DNA of 64,000 bases from Subtercola sp. Its GTDB lineage: Bacteria; Actinomycetota; Actinomycetes; Actinomycetales; Microbacteriaceae. Position 1 is the first letter of the stretch. The number at the start of each line of letters is the position of its first letter. The DNA lies in contig JAODBB010000005.1 of NCBI GenBank assembly GCA_025463745.1, positions 1 to 64,000 of the forward strand. The letters run 5' to 3'. This document shows, piece by piece, positions 17,069 to 25,382 of this stretch. The notes beneath the pieces were generated by a model. That model made no database searches and had not been told where the DNA came from. It saw only the letters and a program-made list of their open reading frames with translations. Made by a program: the position numbers and the translations under genes.

Positions 17069-17929
17069 TCAGCGCGGGGCCGGCGAGACGAGGCGGTGGT
17101 CGAGCCAGGCGATGAGGTCGGCGACGACCTCGTCGCGGTTGGTTTCGCGCAGAACCTCGTGCCGGGCATCCGGGTAGATCTTGACGGTGACATCGTGCAG
17201 TTGCCCGCGGTGGCGGTACGCGTCGGCCAGCTTGAGCACGCTGCGCTCGCCGCCCAGAATGTCGTCGGAGCCCGCGAGAATGAGAATCGGAATGTCGGTG
17301 GCGAACGACGTCGCCGGCTTGCCGAATAGCCGCAGGCCGTCACGCAGGCCGAACAGTTTGAGCACCTTCGCCTCGAACATCAACTCGTCGGCCGCCGCTG
17401 CGGTCTGCACCTCGACGTCGCGGCTGAGCCATTCGTACCCATGACCTCCCCCGCCGGGTGGGCGGTGCCTTCGGCTGAGGTCTCCGCCATCCATCGACCC
17501 GGGCATCCGGTACGCCGTGCCCACGAGCACAACACCGGCGTAGCCAGCGGATGATCGGTTGATGACCTTCTGCGCCATCAACGACCCCCAGCTCTGCGCC
17601 AGCAGCACGATCGGCATTCCGGGGTTCTTCGACCGGATCAGGTCGGTGAACTGCCGAATGCCGGCGATCGTGGCGCGCAGGCCGCCCGGACCGAGCCGCC
17701 CGAGCTGGCTGTGGTCGCCGTTGTACTGCTCGAGCCCGGTCTGGCCGTGGCCGCGGTGATCATTCGCATAGACGCTGTAGCCCGCATCGTTGAGCTCGCG
17801 GGCGAGTTGTTCGTAACGGGTGGCGTATTCACCGAGGCCGTGCGAAATCTGCACGATACCGCGAGGCCGCTCGACCGCCCACACGTAATACGTGATCGAG
17901 ACGCCGGATTCATCGATGAATGTTGGCAC
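17069..17929 (-). CDS. Alpha/beta hydrolase (monoacylglycerol-lipase-like)
   Basis: A 286-residue cytoplasmic serine hydrolase. The oxyanion region is QISHGLGEYATRY, followed by YANDHRGHGQT. The nucleophile elbow reads LLAQSWGSL, where the usual first Gly of G-x-S-x-G is Ala; the acid is probably in AGSDDILG and the His in DARHEVLRE. These features fit the Hydrolase_4/monoacylglycerol lipase group. The start is placed at GTG 17929 because similarity begins at VPTFIDESG; the frame runs 64 codons further upstream without family features and into the repeat element. CATGAT stands 6 nt before the GTG. Substrate unknown. Confidence 0.85.
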   Translation of the reverse strand: MPTFIDESGVSITYYVWAVERPRGIVQISHGLGEYATRYEQLARELNDAGYSVYANDHRGHGQTGLEQYNGDHSQLGRLGPGGLRATIAGIRQFTDLIRSKNPGMPIVLLAQSWGSLMAQKVINRSSAGYAGVVLVGTAYRMPGSMDGGDLSRRHRPPGGGGHGYEWLSRDVEVQTAAAADELMFEAKVLKLFGLRDGLRLFGKPATSFATDIPILILAGSDDILGGERSVLKLADAYRHRGQLHDVTVKIYPDARHEVLRETNRDEVVADLIAWLDHRLVSPAPR

Positions 17930-17953
17930 TCTCCCATCATGCCTCACCCGTCT

Positions 17954-18250
17954 GCTGAAACCGGCGAAGCACAGCTTCGTCGGCGCTGGCGTCGCGCGAT
18001 TGCGATGCAATCGCCGTAGCTCCAGCGCGCAGGCACACCCGACCGGATGCGGCGTGGTTTGCGGTGCCAGCTGAGGATACGGGCCGAGCCGCCCCCGATA
18101 TGTGGCCGGCGAGCCGCACATCCTCAGTCAGTACTGAACAAGCGCGGCAGGATCACGCCTCGCGCGTGCGCGCTGGAGCTTTGAGCGGGCATCCAGTGGA
18201 TACTCGCCGCGACGCGAGTGCCGACGGGGCTGCGCCTCGTCGGTTTCAGC
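17954..18250. repeat. Imperfect inverted-repeat element between hydrolase and transglutaminase genes
   Basis: The 43 nt at 17954-17996 and the reverse complement of 18208-18250 agree at 36 of 43 positions; both begin GCTGAAACCG. Shorter matches continue inward (AGCTCCAGCGCGCA and CTGAGGAT on each side), so two diverged copies of a unit of roughly 130 nt seem to stand tail to tail. A further 18-nt word, ATCACGCCTCGCGCGTGx, occurs at about 18152 and again at the transglutaminase stop codon (about 18260). No gene is seen in this 330-nt spacer. Confidence 0.55.
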
Positions 18251-18260
18251 GACCCAGCGA

Positions 18261-19106
18261 TCACGCCTCGCGCGTGATCTCCACCTTGACGAACAGCCGC
18301 GAGCCGAATGGCCCCGCGTACACCCCGCGCAACGGCGCGACATCGTTGTAGTCGCGCCCGCGCCCCACGGTCACGTGCCGATCGCCGATGTCGATCTGGT
18401 TGGTGGGGTCGAAGCCGCGCCACTCGCCGCAGAACCACTCCACCCATGCGTGCGACTCCCCGGTGACGGTCTCGCCGATGGGTGCCGACGGCTGCGGGTG
18501 CAGATAGCCCGAAACGTAACGCGCCGGAATACCGACCGAACGTAAGGCTCCGAGCGCGATGTGCGAGATGTCTTGGCAGACACCCTTCTTCTCCACCCAC
18601 GCCTCGCTCGCGTTCGTATGCACGCCAGTGACGCCCGTCATGTACTCGACCTGGCGACCGATCTCGGTGCAGATCTCCAGCGCGGCATCGCACGGGCTCT
18701 CATAACTCGCCGCGATCGACGCGGCGAGTTCTGCCACTTCCGAAGGCGGCTCGGTGAGCCCGGTCTGCTTGATCTGCTCGACGGTCGCCGTGATGCGCGC
18801 GGCGTCATCGCTGAGCTGCTGCCACGAGAGACCGTGCGCCGCGTGCTCGCGCGGCCGCACTTCGATCAGCGAGTTGGCCGTGAGTGACAGCTCCTGGTGC
18901 GGCGTCAGCACCTCGAACGACGACACCCGAGTACCCCAGTAGTCGAGGTAGGTGTGGTTCGACGAGATGGGCGTGATGTCGAGGTTCGAGAAGAGAACGA
19001 ATTGCCCCTCAGACGAAACGGGGAGCATCCGCGCCTCGTTGTACGACGCAGCGACCTCGCCTTCATAGCGATACCCGGTCACGTGGCGGATGCGGAGGCG
19101 GGTCAT
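18261..19106 (-). CDS. Transglutaminase-family protein
   Basis: A 281-residue transglutaminase-like cysteine protein. An N-terminal beta-sandwich (about 1-120, RIRHVTGYRYEGEVAASYNEARM) precedes the papain-like core with the triad C177 (KKGVCQDISH), H219 (GESHAWVEW) and D233 (GFDPTNQI). It overlaps the upstream alpha-E gene by 4 nt (ATGA). This gene set (permuted ATP-grasp, alpha-E, transglutaminase) is widespread in bacteria and has been proposed to make or cut peptide or gamma-glutamyl-type linkages, but no product is proven. Here it probably acts as a peptidase or amidase partner of the ATP-grasp ligase. Confidence 0.9.
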   Translation of the reverse strand: MTRLRIRHVTGYRYEGEVAASYNEARMLPVSSEGQFVLFSNLDITPISSNHTYLDYWGTRVSSFEVLTPHQELSLTANSLIEVRPREHAAHGLSWQQLSDDAARITATVEQIKQTGLTEPPSEVAELAASIAASYESPCDAALEICTEIGRQVEYMTGVTGVHTNASEAWVEKKGVCQDISHIALGALRSVGIPARYVSGYLHPQPSAPIGETVTGESHAWVEWFCGEWRGFDPTNQIDIGDRHVTVGRGRDYNDVAPLRGVYAGPFGSRLFVKVEITREA

Positions 19107-20035
19107 ACGTGCTCACCCACCCAGCTCGGAGCGGTGTTCGTAGGAAAGTAGCGCTGCCGAATGGCTTCGGATGCCTCGCTGGTGGCCTCTTGCACCAAAT
19201 CCATCTGGTGCGGCAGGTCGTGCAGTATGTCCATGATCGGTCGGTACTCCAGTTGGCTGCGAATCTGGCCGAGCAGGCGCTGTGCCTGATCGGTGACTGC
19301 GAGCCGGGTGTTGCGCGGTTCGATGTCGCGCAGGCTCCGCTCGGCGCGGGTCACCGAGAACAGAATCGAGCGGGGAAAGAGCCGGTCGAGCAGCAAGAAC
19401 TCGGCGGCATTGCGGGCTGACGGCACGCCGCGGTAGGTGCGCAGGTACGACTCGTAAGCTCCGCACGAGCGCAGAATCGTGGTCCACGAGGGTCCGCTGG
19501 CTTCGGTGAGGCTGCGGGTGGCGAGCAGCCTGGCGGTCATGTCGGCGCGCTCGAGCGAGCGCCCGAGGGTGAAGAAGTGCCACGCTTCGTCACGGGATGC
19601 CGCGGACTCCTGAATCCCGACGGCGAGCGCCGAGCGCTCGCGCACCCAGGCGAAGAACTCGTGCGTCTTCTCGGTGGCGACCTTGCGCGGCATGCGCGCC
19701 CGGGTGGTGTTGAGACACTCCCACAGCTCGGTCGACACAATCTCGCGGGCCCGCCGTGCGTTCTCGCGAGCGGCGCCCAAAGAGTAAGCGATGGATGCCG
19801 GTTGCGTGCGGTCGACGGCCAAAATCGCCAGAACGTCGGCACGGGTTAATTCGTGATCATCCGGTGGTATCTCGCTGCCCATGACAGCCAGAAGTGAACG
19901 GCAGGCGAGGTTCTCTTCGATCCACGGGTCTTCGAGCAGCAGCTGCAGATGCACGTCGAGGATGCGCGCGGTGCCGTCGCTGCGTTCGATGTAGCGCCCG
20001 ATCCAGAACAGCGACTCGGCGATGCGGCTCAGCAT
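19103..20035 (-). CDS. Alpha-E domain protein
   Basis: A 310-residue all-helical protein of the Alpha-E (DUF403) family. It begins with the typical MLSRIAESLFWIGRYIERSDGTARILDVHLQ and keeps ARENARRAREIVSTELWE and HDLPHQMDLVQEATSE. The family has no proven activity and is nearly always encoded next to the permuted ATP-grasp and transglutaminase genes, as here. It overlaps the ATP-grasp gene by 7 nt upstream and the transglutaminase gene by 4 nt downstream, so the three proteins are probably made in balance. Confidence 0.93.
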   Translation of the reverse strand: MLSRIAESLFWIGRYIERSDGTARILDVHLQLLLEDPWIEENLACRSLLAVMGSEIPPDDHELTRADVLAILAVDRTQPASIAYSLGAARENARRAREIVSTELWECLNTTRARMPRKVATEKTHEFFAWVRERSALAVGIQESAASRDEAWHFFTLGRSLERADMTARLLATRSLTEASGPSWTTILRSCGAYESYLRTYRGVPSARNAAEFLLLDRLFPRSILFSVTRAERSLRDIEPRNTRLAVTDQAQRLLGQIRSQLEYRPIMDILHDLPHQMDLVQEATSEASEAIRQRYFPTNTAPSWVGEHV

Positions 20036-21819
20036 GGGGCCGCCTCGCCTTCGGTGGCGACGAGAGAAGCGTTTTCAGACGAGAGCGGCCGCTGCAACGG
20101 CTTCTCTCGTCTGGAAGGGCCGTTCTCGCCGAGCAACCTCTCGCCGAGAAAGAGAGCGGCGCGCTGCTGTTGCTGCTGCTCTTGCTGGTCTTGGTGCGAG
20201 CGCGGCTTGTCGTAGGGCGAATGGTCGGGGGCGTGTTTACCCGAGCCAGTCGGAACGGCCTGCGTGTTCGCCGCCTGATCGGCCACGAGCCCCTGAATGT
20301 TCTGCGCGGCGACCGCGGTGCCGTCGACCGGCGAGAACCCGCCCGCGAACCCCACCACCCAGGTGTCTTTCGACCCGCCGCCTTGCGACGAGTTCACCAC
20401 GAGCTCACCCTCGGGCAGCGCCACACGGGTCAGGCCGCCGGGCAGCACCCACACGTCTTTGCCGTCGTTCACCGCGAATGGTCGCAGGTCGGCGTGCCTC
20501 GGGCGCATGCCGTCTTCGACCAGGGTCGGGATGGTCGACAGCTGTATCACCGGCTGCGCGATCCATCCTCGAGGGTCTTTGATGAGCTGCTTGCGCAGCG
20601 CTTCGAGCTCTTTCGGCGATGCGGCCGGCCCCACAACGAGGCCCTTACCGCCCGAACCATCGACCGGCTTGACCACGAGCTCGTCGAGCCTGTCGAGCAC
20701 CTCTTCGAGCGCCCCCGGGTCTTCGAGGCGCCAGGTGTCGACGTTCGCGATCAGCGGCTCCTCCGACAGGTAATACCTGATCAGATCGGGCAAGTACGTG
20801 TAGACGAGCTTGTCGTCGGCCACGCCGTTTCCGACGGCATTCGCAATGGTGACGTTGCCGAGCCGCGCGGCGAGCAGGATGCCCGGCGAACCCAGCATCG
20901 AATCGGCCCTGAATTGCAGCGGGTCGAGAAACTCGTCATCGACGCGGCGGTAGATCACGTCGACGCGCGTCGGCCCCGCCGTCGTGCGCATCCACACCCG
21001 CCCGCCCGAGCAGAACAGATCGCGGCCCTCGACGAGCTCGATGCCCATCAGGCGCGCGAGCAGGGTGTGCTCGAAGTAGGCCGAGTTGTACACCCCTGGG
21101 GTCAGCACCACCACGTTGGGGTCTTCGACGCCCTCGGGCGCGGCCGCCCGCAGCGCCTGCAGCAACTTGTTCGGGTAGTCGCCAACGGGCCGAACCCGCA
21201 TCGAGACGAACAGCTCGGGCAGCGTCTGCGCCATGACACGGCGGTTCGAGATGACGTAACTCACGCCCGACGGCACACGCACGTTGTCTTCGAGAACCCG
21301 CCAGCCGCCCTTCTCGTCACGAATCAGGTCGATGCCCGAGACCTGGATGCGCACGCCGTTCGCCGACACGATTCCGGCGGCCTCCCGGTGAAAATGACTG
21401 GATGAACTGACGAGCCCAGCGGGAATGACACCGTCTCGCACGGCGTTCTGCGAGCCGTAGATGTCGGCGAGAAACGCCTCGAGTGCCAGAACGCGCTGCT
21501 TGATGCCCTTCTCGACGCCCACCCACTCCCTCTGCTCGATGACGCGGGGAACCGCGTCGAGCGGAAAGGGGCGCTCCTCGCCGGCGAAGTCGAACGTCAC
21601 GCCCTGAGCGAGATACGAACTGGCCAGAGCATCCGTTCGCCCGCGCAGTTCTTCTTGGGTCATGCGGGCAAGGGCTGTGTAAATGTCTTTGTACGCGGCG
21701 CGCGCCTCGACGGGCGATGAGGAGTCTGGCTCGGGGAACATCTCGTCATAGGCGCTCGCCCCCTTGATGGGTTTTCGGGGCAAAAGGGTGGCGCCATATC
21801 CGGCGAACAGGTCAACCAT
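20029..21819 (-). CDS. Circularly permuted type 2 ATP-grasp protein
   Basis: A 596-residue protein of the DUF404/DUF407 (CP_ATPgrasp_2) group, predicted to be a peptide or amide ligase that uses ATP. Recognisable blocks are GVTFDFAGEERPFPLDAVPRV, RVLEDNVRVPSGVSYV, LTPGVYNSAYFEH, VVKPVDGSGGKGLVVGP and WVLPGGLTRVALPEG. The last about 95 residues form a non-conserved tail rich in Gln, Asp, Ser and His, including DQQEQQQQQQ, whose DNA also holds a hairpin. ATG 21819 has TATGCT (21831-21826) 6 nt upstream, suggesting a leaderless mRNA; longer in-frame starts lack support. It is the first gene of the three-gene operon. Confidence 0.92.
   Translation of the reverse strand: MVDLFAGYGATLLPRKPIKGASAYDEMFPEPDSSSPVEARAAYKDIYTALARMTQEELRGRTDALASSYLAQGVTFDFAGEERPFPLDAVPRVIEQREWVGVEKGIKQRVLALEAFLADIYGSQNAVRDGVIPAGLVSSSSHFHREAAGIVSANGVRIQVSGIDLIRDEKGGWRVLEDNVRVPSGVSYVISNRRVMAQTLPELFVSMRVRPVGDYPNKLLQALRAAAPEGVEDPNVVVLTPGVYNSAYFEHTLLARLMGIELVEGRDLFCSGGRVWMRTTAGPTRVDVIYRRVDDEFLDPLQFRADSMLGSPGILLAARLGNVTIANAVGNGVADDKLVYTYLPDLIRYYLSEEPLIANVDTWRLEDPGALEEVLDRLDELVVKPVDGSGGKGLVVGPAASPKELEALRKQLIKDPRGWIAQPVIQLSTIPTLVEDGMRPRHADLRPFAVNDGKDVWVLPGGLTRVALPEGELVVNSSQGGGSKDTWVVGFAGGFSPVDGTAVAAQNIQGLVADQAANTQAVPTGSGKHAPDHSPYDKPRSHQDQQEQQQQQRAALFLGERLLGENGPSRREKPLQRPLSSENASLVATEGEAAPC
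20059..20113. other. Nested hairpins in the coding tail of the ATP-grasp gene
   Basis: Two alternative stems share the GACGAGAG word: a 12-bp stem (GACGAGAGAAGC at 20059-20070 with 20100-20111) and a 10-bp stem (CAGACGAGAG at 20077-20086 with 20104-20113). They lie just before the overlap with the alpha-E gene and could modulate coupling between the two genes. Confidence 0.4.
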
Positions 21820-21825
21820 GGTGTG

Positions 21826-21831
21826 AGCATA
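21826..21831 (-). promoter_or_regulatory. -10 box for the leaderless ATP-grasp operon
   Basis: TATGCT on the minus strand ends 6 nt before ATG 21819. It would drive the ATP-grasp, alpha-E and transglutaminase genes. Confidence 0.45.
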
Positions 21832-21970
21832 GTGCGGGGTTGTTGCCGGAGTGTTTCTGGCAATCGGCCGTTTCGGTTGCTGGTCGCCGGGCCTCTCCTG
21901 CCATCCTCGGTGAATGCGGAATGCATGGCCCACCCACAGGCCGGGCCCACGAGGATCAGACCCTGCTCGA

Positions 21971-21995
21971 CGCAGGGCGATACGCTTACCCTGCG
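21971..21995 (+). promoter_or_regulatory. Promoter/operator of the GntR gene
   Basis: A perfect inverted repeat CGCAGGG-N11-CCCTGCG encloses a TACGCT -10-like box (21981-21986). Transcription would start near 21993, leaving a leader with AGGAGGAG before the start codon. The arrangement suggests autoregulation or control by another factor; the sequence differs from the operator at 22730-22752. Confidence 0.4.
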
Positions 21996-22025
21996 CATTC
22001 AACGGCGCCAAATCGAGGAGGAGTG

Positions 22026-22688
22026 TTGACTGAGTACACGCCAGTCCGGCGGCCGATTGCCGACCAGATGTACGAGGTTCTTCTCGGTCAGTTCATGAAT
22101 GGTTCGCGCGCGCCTAGCGAGACGCTCAATATCGGAGCTCTGTCTCGGGAATTGAACGTCAGTCAGACGCCGCTTCGGGAGGCACTGGCACGGCTCGAAC
22201 ACACTGGTCTCGTCAGGAGGGAAGCGCTTCGGGGGTACCGCGTCGCACCGATCATGAGTCGTGCGGAGATCGCGCAGCTGATGGATGCGCGCCTGTTGCT
22301 CGAGCCGAAACTTGCTGGAGAAGCAGCGAAGCGAGTGTCGCAGGAGTTCCTGAACGAGATCAACCAAACCGTCTCCGACTTTGCCGCCGCCGAGGCAAGA
22401 GCAGACAATGAAAGCGAAACTTTCGGCGTCTATTGGAATGCCGACCACCAATTCCACATGCTCATTGCCGCTCAGGCGGGAAACCCATTTCTGGAGACTG
22501 CATACCAGGCGTTGGGTGGCCAAATCCAGCGATTTCGCCTCTTCTCCAAGATGGGTCACACCGGACTGTCAGCAGCCGTTCCGGAGCACCAGGCGATCCT
22601 CGACGCGTTGAAAGCTCGAGACGCTGACGCCGCCGGCGACGCGATGCGTGCACACATCGAAGGCGCAATTGAGCGCAGCCTGAGGTGA
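22026..22688 (+). CDS. GntR-family transcriptional regulator, FCD subfamily
   Basis: A 220-residue DNA-binding repressor or activator. The N-terminal winged helix (IADQMYEVLLGQFMNGS, then LNIGALSRELNVSQTPLREAL and LVRREALRGYRVAPI) is typical GntR, and the C-terminal all-helical FCD domain (EIAQLMDARLLLEP, then FHMLIAAQAGNPFL and EHQAILDALKARDADAA) binds a carboxylate or sugar acid, often through a metal. The start is TTG 22026 behind the AGGAGGAG ribosome site; GTG 22023 is an alternative. It precedes the tetronate-type operon and probably controls it through the palindrome at 22730-22752. Confidence 0.9.
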   Translation: MTEYTPVRRPIADQMYEVLLGQFMNGSRAPSETLNIGALSRELNVSQTPLREALARLEHTGLVRREALRGYRVAPIMSRAEIAQLMDARLLLEPKLAGEAAKRVSQEFLNEINQTVSDFAAAEARADNESETFGVYWNADHQFHMLIAAQAGNPFLETAYQALGGQIQRFRLFSKMGHTGLSAAVPEHQAILDALKARDADAAGDAMRAHIEGAIERSLR

Positions 22689-22724
22689 CCGGCATGGTCG
22701 GCTCAGCGCTTGCGACTCGTTCGC

Positions 22725-22753
22725 TTGCGCTATACTATTGTCAATAGTATAGT
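22725..22753 (+). promoter_or_regulatory. Regulated promoter of the acid-sugar operon with 23-bp palindrome
   Basis: TTGCGC (22725-22730) and TATAGT (22748-22753) are 17 nt apart. A perfect palindrome with 11-bp arms (CTATACTATTG and CAATAGTATAG, one central base) occupies 22730-22752, exactly the spacer and the edge of the -10 box. A protein bound there would block RNA polymerase. The A+T-rich symmetric sequence resembles operators of GntR/FCD regulators, and such a gene is next door. Confidence 0.7.
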
Positions 22754-22843
22754 TCTCAATGGGCAACGAAGTCATCGAACGCCGTGCCTATCGCAAACCC
22801 GGATACGCCAAGCGCAGTAGCTACGAGGGAGTAGGAATTGATC

Positions 22844-23614
22844 ATGTATACAGCGATTCCGCTCGTTCATGGTTTCCCGGGAAAGTCACACTCACATGGT
22901 GCGTTCGGATGGAGCAGTATATGGCTTCTTCGAAACGACGAACGACGTGTTCTCATCGACGCGGGGCCGCCAGCCTATATCTCCCTGATTCATAAGGGTC
23001 TCGCCGGGGTGGGCCTCACGACGGCCGACATCACCGATGTTGTGATCACTCATCTTCATTGGGACCACGTCGGCAATTTCACCATGTACCCGAACGCGAC
23101 GACGTGGGTCGGTGAGAACGAGCTCGCATGGGCAGCAACGCTGCCAGCAGGAACCGCGTTCATTCCTGATCTGCACATTCAGGAGCTCGTGAGGCGGGGC
23201 GATCACATCGGCCGAATGCATCCAGGGTCTGAAGTTCTCCCCGGCGTCAACGTCATCGCCAGCCCCGGACATACTCCCGGGCACCTGGCGTTCAGCGCGG
23301 AAACGACGACGGGAACGTACATTTTCGCAGGCGACGCCGTCAAGAACGTTTACGAACTGAACACGCTCGAGGTTGATTCCACCATGGATGAGGCTGCCAG
23401 CCGCCGCAGCATCCAACGGTTGAAATCCGTTCTCCGAGACACCAATGGGCTCCTCATCCCTGGCCATGACGTTCCGCTTCATGCGAACGGTACTGAGTTC
23501 ACTCGGATCCAAGCTCAACGAGCACATATCGGTTTCTTCGCCGACGATAACGGCGAGGTCGACCGCAGCATCGCACACGCTGAGTTCAACTGCGACGAAT
23601 CGGAGGAAGCATGA
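22844..23614 (+). CDS. MBL-fold metallo-hydrolase, candidate lactonase
   Basis: A 256-residue metallo-beta-lactamase-fold hydrolase. The metal site is TH70-L-H72-W-D74-H75, with further ligands probably in SPGHTPGH, AGDAVKN and IPGHDVPL. The ATG at 22844 has AGGA 7 nt upstream. Quorum-quenching lactonases and related MBL enzymes share this pattern. It is first in an operon whose next gene encodes an aldose/uronate dehydrogenase-like SDR, the kind of enzyme that yields a lactone, so opening of that lactone is a reasonable role. This is inference from context. It overlaps the next gene by 4 nt. Confidence 0.85.
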   Translation: MYTAIPLVHGFPGKSHSHGAFGWSSIWLLRNDERRVLIDAGPPAYISLIHKGLAGVGLTTADITDVVITHLHWDHVGNFTMYPNATTWVGENELAWAATLPAGTAFIPDLHIQELVRRGDHIGRMHPGSEVLPGVNVIASPGHTPGHLAFSAETTTGTYIFAGDAVKNVYELNTLEVDSTMDEAASRRSIQRLKSVLRDTNGLLIPGHDVPLHANGTEFTRIQAQRAHIGFFADDNGEVDRSIAHAEFNCDESEEA

Positions 23615-24390
23615 AGGTTCTGTACACCGGGTCGGCGGGTCGAATGGCGGCTGTCATTCGCGAAGGGCTCAGCAGCAGATATGAACGAGTCGTGCTCTAC
23701 CAACGCACTGCGGCGTCAGACAAGCTATACGAAAACGAGGAAGTGGTCGTCGGCGACTTGGCAGACCTCGATACCCTCACCGCTGCGGCCGCTGGAATCG
23801 ATGCGATCGTGCATCTCGGTGGTAAAGCCGACGAATCCGACTTCGCTGAGATACTCGACTCGAACATTATCGGTACGTACAACGTGTACGAGGCCGCGCG
23901 ACGAGCCGGCGTGCGGCGAGTCGTATTCGCGAGCTCCAACCATGTCGTCGGCTTCTACCCGGCCGGTCAGCCGATCGACGAAGACGCCCCGCCGCGACCC
24001 GACACTCACTATGGTGCGTCGAAAGTGTACGGGGAAGCCCTCGGACGGCTCTATCACGACAAGTGGGGGTTGGAAGTCGTCTCCGTGCGCATCGGAATTT
24101 TCCGCGAGCGTCCGACCGATCGCCGCCAGCTGGCTTTGTGGCTGAGCCCCCGAGACAGCATTCAGCTCTTTGCGCGGTCGATCGAGGCGGACGGCATCGG
24201 ATACGTCGTCTCCTACGGGTCGTCGGCGAACCGAGACGCCTGGTGGGACAGTACTCGCTCATGGCGCCTACTCGGTTACCAGCCGCAAGACGATGCGGCA
24301 GATTACAGCTCCGAGGTGCCCGACGCCCCGGATCCCCAGCACTATGGCGGAGTATTCACCGCCGATGACTACAAAGGAGGAGTCTGGTGA
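23611..24390 (+). CDS. NAD-dependent SDR, uronate dehydrogenase-like
   Basis: A 259-residue extended-type SDR. The nucleotide loop is YTGSAGRMA, the catalytic Tyr-Lys is YGASKVYGEALGRLY, and FASSNHVVGFYPAG is very like uronate dehydrogenases. Enzymes of this group oxidise C1 of a sugar or uronate to the aldonolactone with NAD. D-erythronate dehydrogenase (DenD), used in tetronate pathways, is another member of the wider family, so oxidation of a tetronate is an alternative. Operon position between a lactonase-like MBL gene and a hydroxyacid dehydrogenase supports a sugar-acid substrate. It overlaps both neighbours by 4 nt. Confidence 0.85.
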   Translation: MKVLYTGSAGRMAAVIREGLSSRYERVVLYQRTAASDKLYENEEVVVGDLADLDTLTAAAAGIDAIVHLGGKADESDFAEILDSNIIGTYNVYEAARRAGVRRVVFASSNHVVGFYPAGQPIDEDAPPRPDTHYGASKVYGEALGRLYHDKWGLEVVSVRIGIFRERPTDRRQLALWLSPRDSIQLFARSIEADGIGYVVSYGSSANRDAWWDSTRSWRLLGYQPQDDAADYSSEVPDAPDPQHYGGVFTADDYKGGVW

Positions 24391-25382
24391 CCGATTCGCG
24401 TACCCCCAGCGTGCTCATCACAACGACATTTTTGAAGGCCGGCGGAGAGGTCGACACCCGCTTGAGGCGCGCCGGTGCGCGGGTGGCGTTCATTCCGAAA
24501 CCCTCCGACGAACCCGACTCGTTTGCCGAGGCCCTCAGCGAAGCGGATGCCATCATTGCAGGCACTCAACCGCTCACCGCTGAATTGATCGACACCGCTG
24601 CGAATCTGAAAGTCATCGCACGCACCGGCGTCGGCTATGACAGTGTTGACGTCGAGGCGGCTTCGCGGCGCGGAATTGCGGTGTGCATCACCCCTGGCGC
24701 CAACCGCCAGGCGGTCGCCGAGCATGTTTTCGCGTTGATGCTGGCTGCGGCCCGTGACGTGCCGGCCAACATGGCTGAGGTGACCGCAGGACGCTGGAGT
24801 CAACGGTCCGGTCGGGAACTCTTCGGTTCTACTCTCGGGATCGTCGGCCTCGGATCCATCGGCAAGACTGTCGCGCTCCTTGCACAGGCGTTCGGGATGC
24901 GAGTCATCGCCTACGACCCGTACTTCGACGCAGAGTTCGGACACGCGAACAACGTTCTGCGAGTCAATCTGAACGACCTGCTGGCCGAATCGGACTTCAT
25001 CACCCTGCACCTGTTTCTGGACTCGACCACCAAGAACCTCATCGACGCCGACGCGCTGTCGCGCACCAAACCGAACGCCGTGATCATCAACACTGCCCGC
25101 GGCGGACTCATCGATGAAGATGCACTGGCCTACGCGATCCAGTCGGGTCGCCTTGGCGGAGCCGGACTCGACGTCTATGAAACCGAACCTCTGCCGACCA
25201 ACTCGCCGCTGATCGGTCTTCCCGGAGCCATCACCACCGGACATGTCGCCGGAGCGACCCACGAAGCTCGCAGCCGTTCCGGTCTGATTGCAGCCGATAT
25301 TGTCTTGGCAGCGCTCAACGGGCAAGAGATCCCTCACAGTGTGAACCGTGACCAACTCGCCGCTCAGGTGGCGCTCCGATGA
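24387..25382 (+). CDS. D-2-hydroxyacid dehydrogenase
   Basis: A 331-residue NAD-dependent dehydrogenase of the SerA/D-isomer-specific 2-hydroxyacid family. The NAD motif is LGIVGLGSIGKTVALLAQ; catalytic Arg is in INTARGGLIDEDALAYAI, Glu in GLDVYETEPLP and His in TTGHVAGATHE. The start is GTG 24387, overlapping the SDR gene by 4 nt. Given the OtnI and OtnK genes downstream, the likely job is oxidation of a tetronate at C2 to 2-oxo-tetronate, but the family has many substrates and this is inferred. Confidence 0.88.
   Translation: MTDSRTPSVLITTTFLKAGGEVDTRLRRAGARVAFIPKPSDEPDSFAEALSEADAIIAGTQPLTAELIDTAANLKVIARTGVGYDSVDVEAASRRGIAVCITPGANRQAVAEHVFALMLAAARDVPANMAEVTAGRWSQRSGRELFGSTLGIVGLGSIGKTVALLAQAFGMRVIAYDPYFDAEFGHANNVLRVNLNDLLAESDFITLHLFLDSTTKNLIDADALSRTKPNAVIINTARGGLIDEDALAYAIQSGRLGGAGLDVYETEPLPTNSPLIGLPGAITTGHVAGATHEARSRSGLIAADIVLAALNGQEIPHSVNRDQLAAQVALR

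Noticed and set aside
16977-17344. Second plus-strand gene opposite the hydrolase 3' end
   Set aside because: The frame consists largely of the G-rich repeat translated as Gly/Arg and then a shadow of the hydrolase gene.
19894-21405. Plus-strand open frame of 503 codons opposite the ATP-grasp and alpha-E genes
   Set aside because: Arg-rich shadow translation without any recognisable domain, lying wholly over conserved minus-strand genes.
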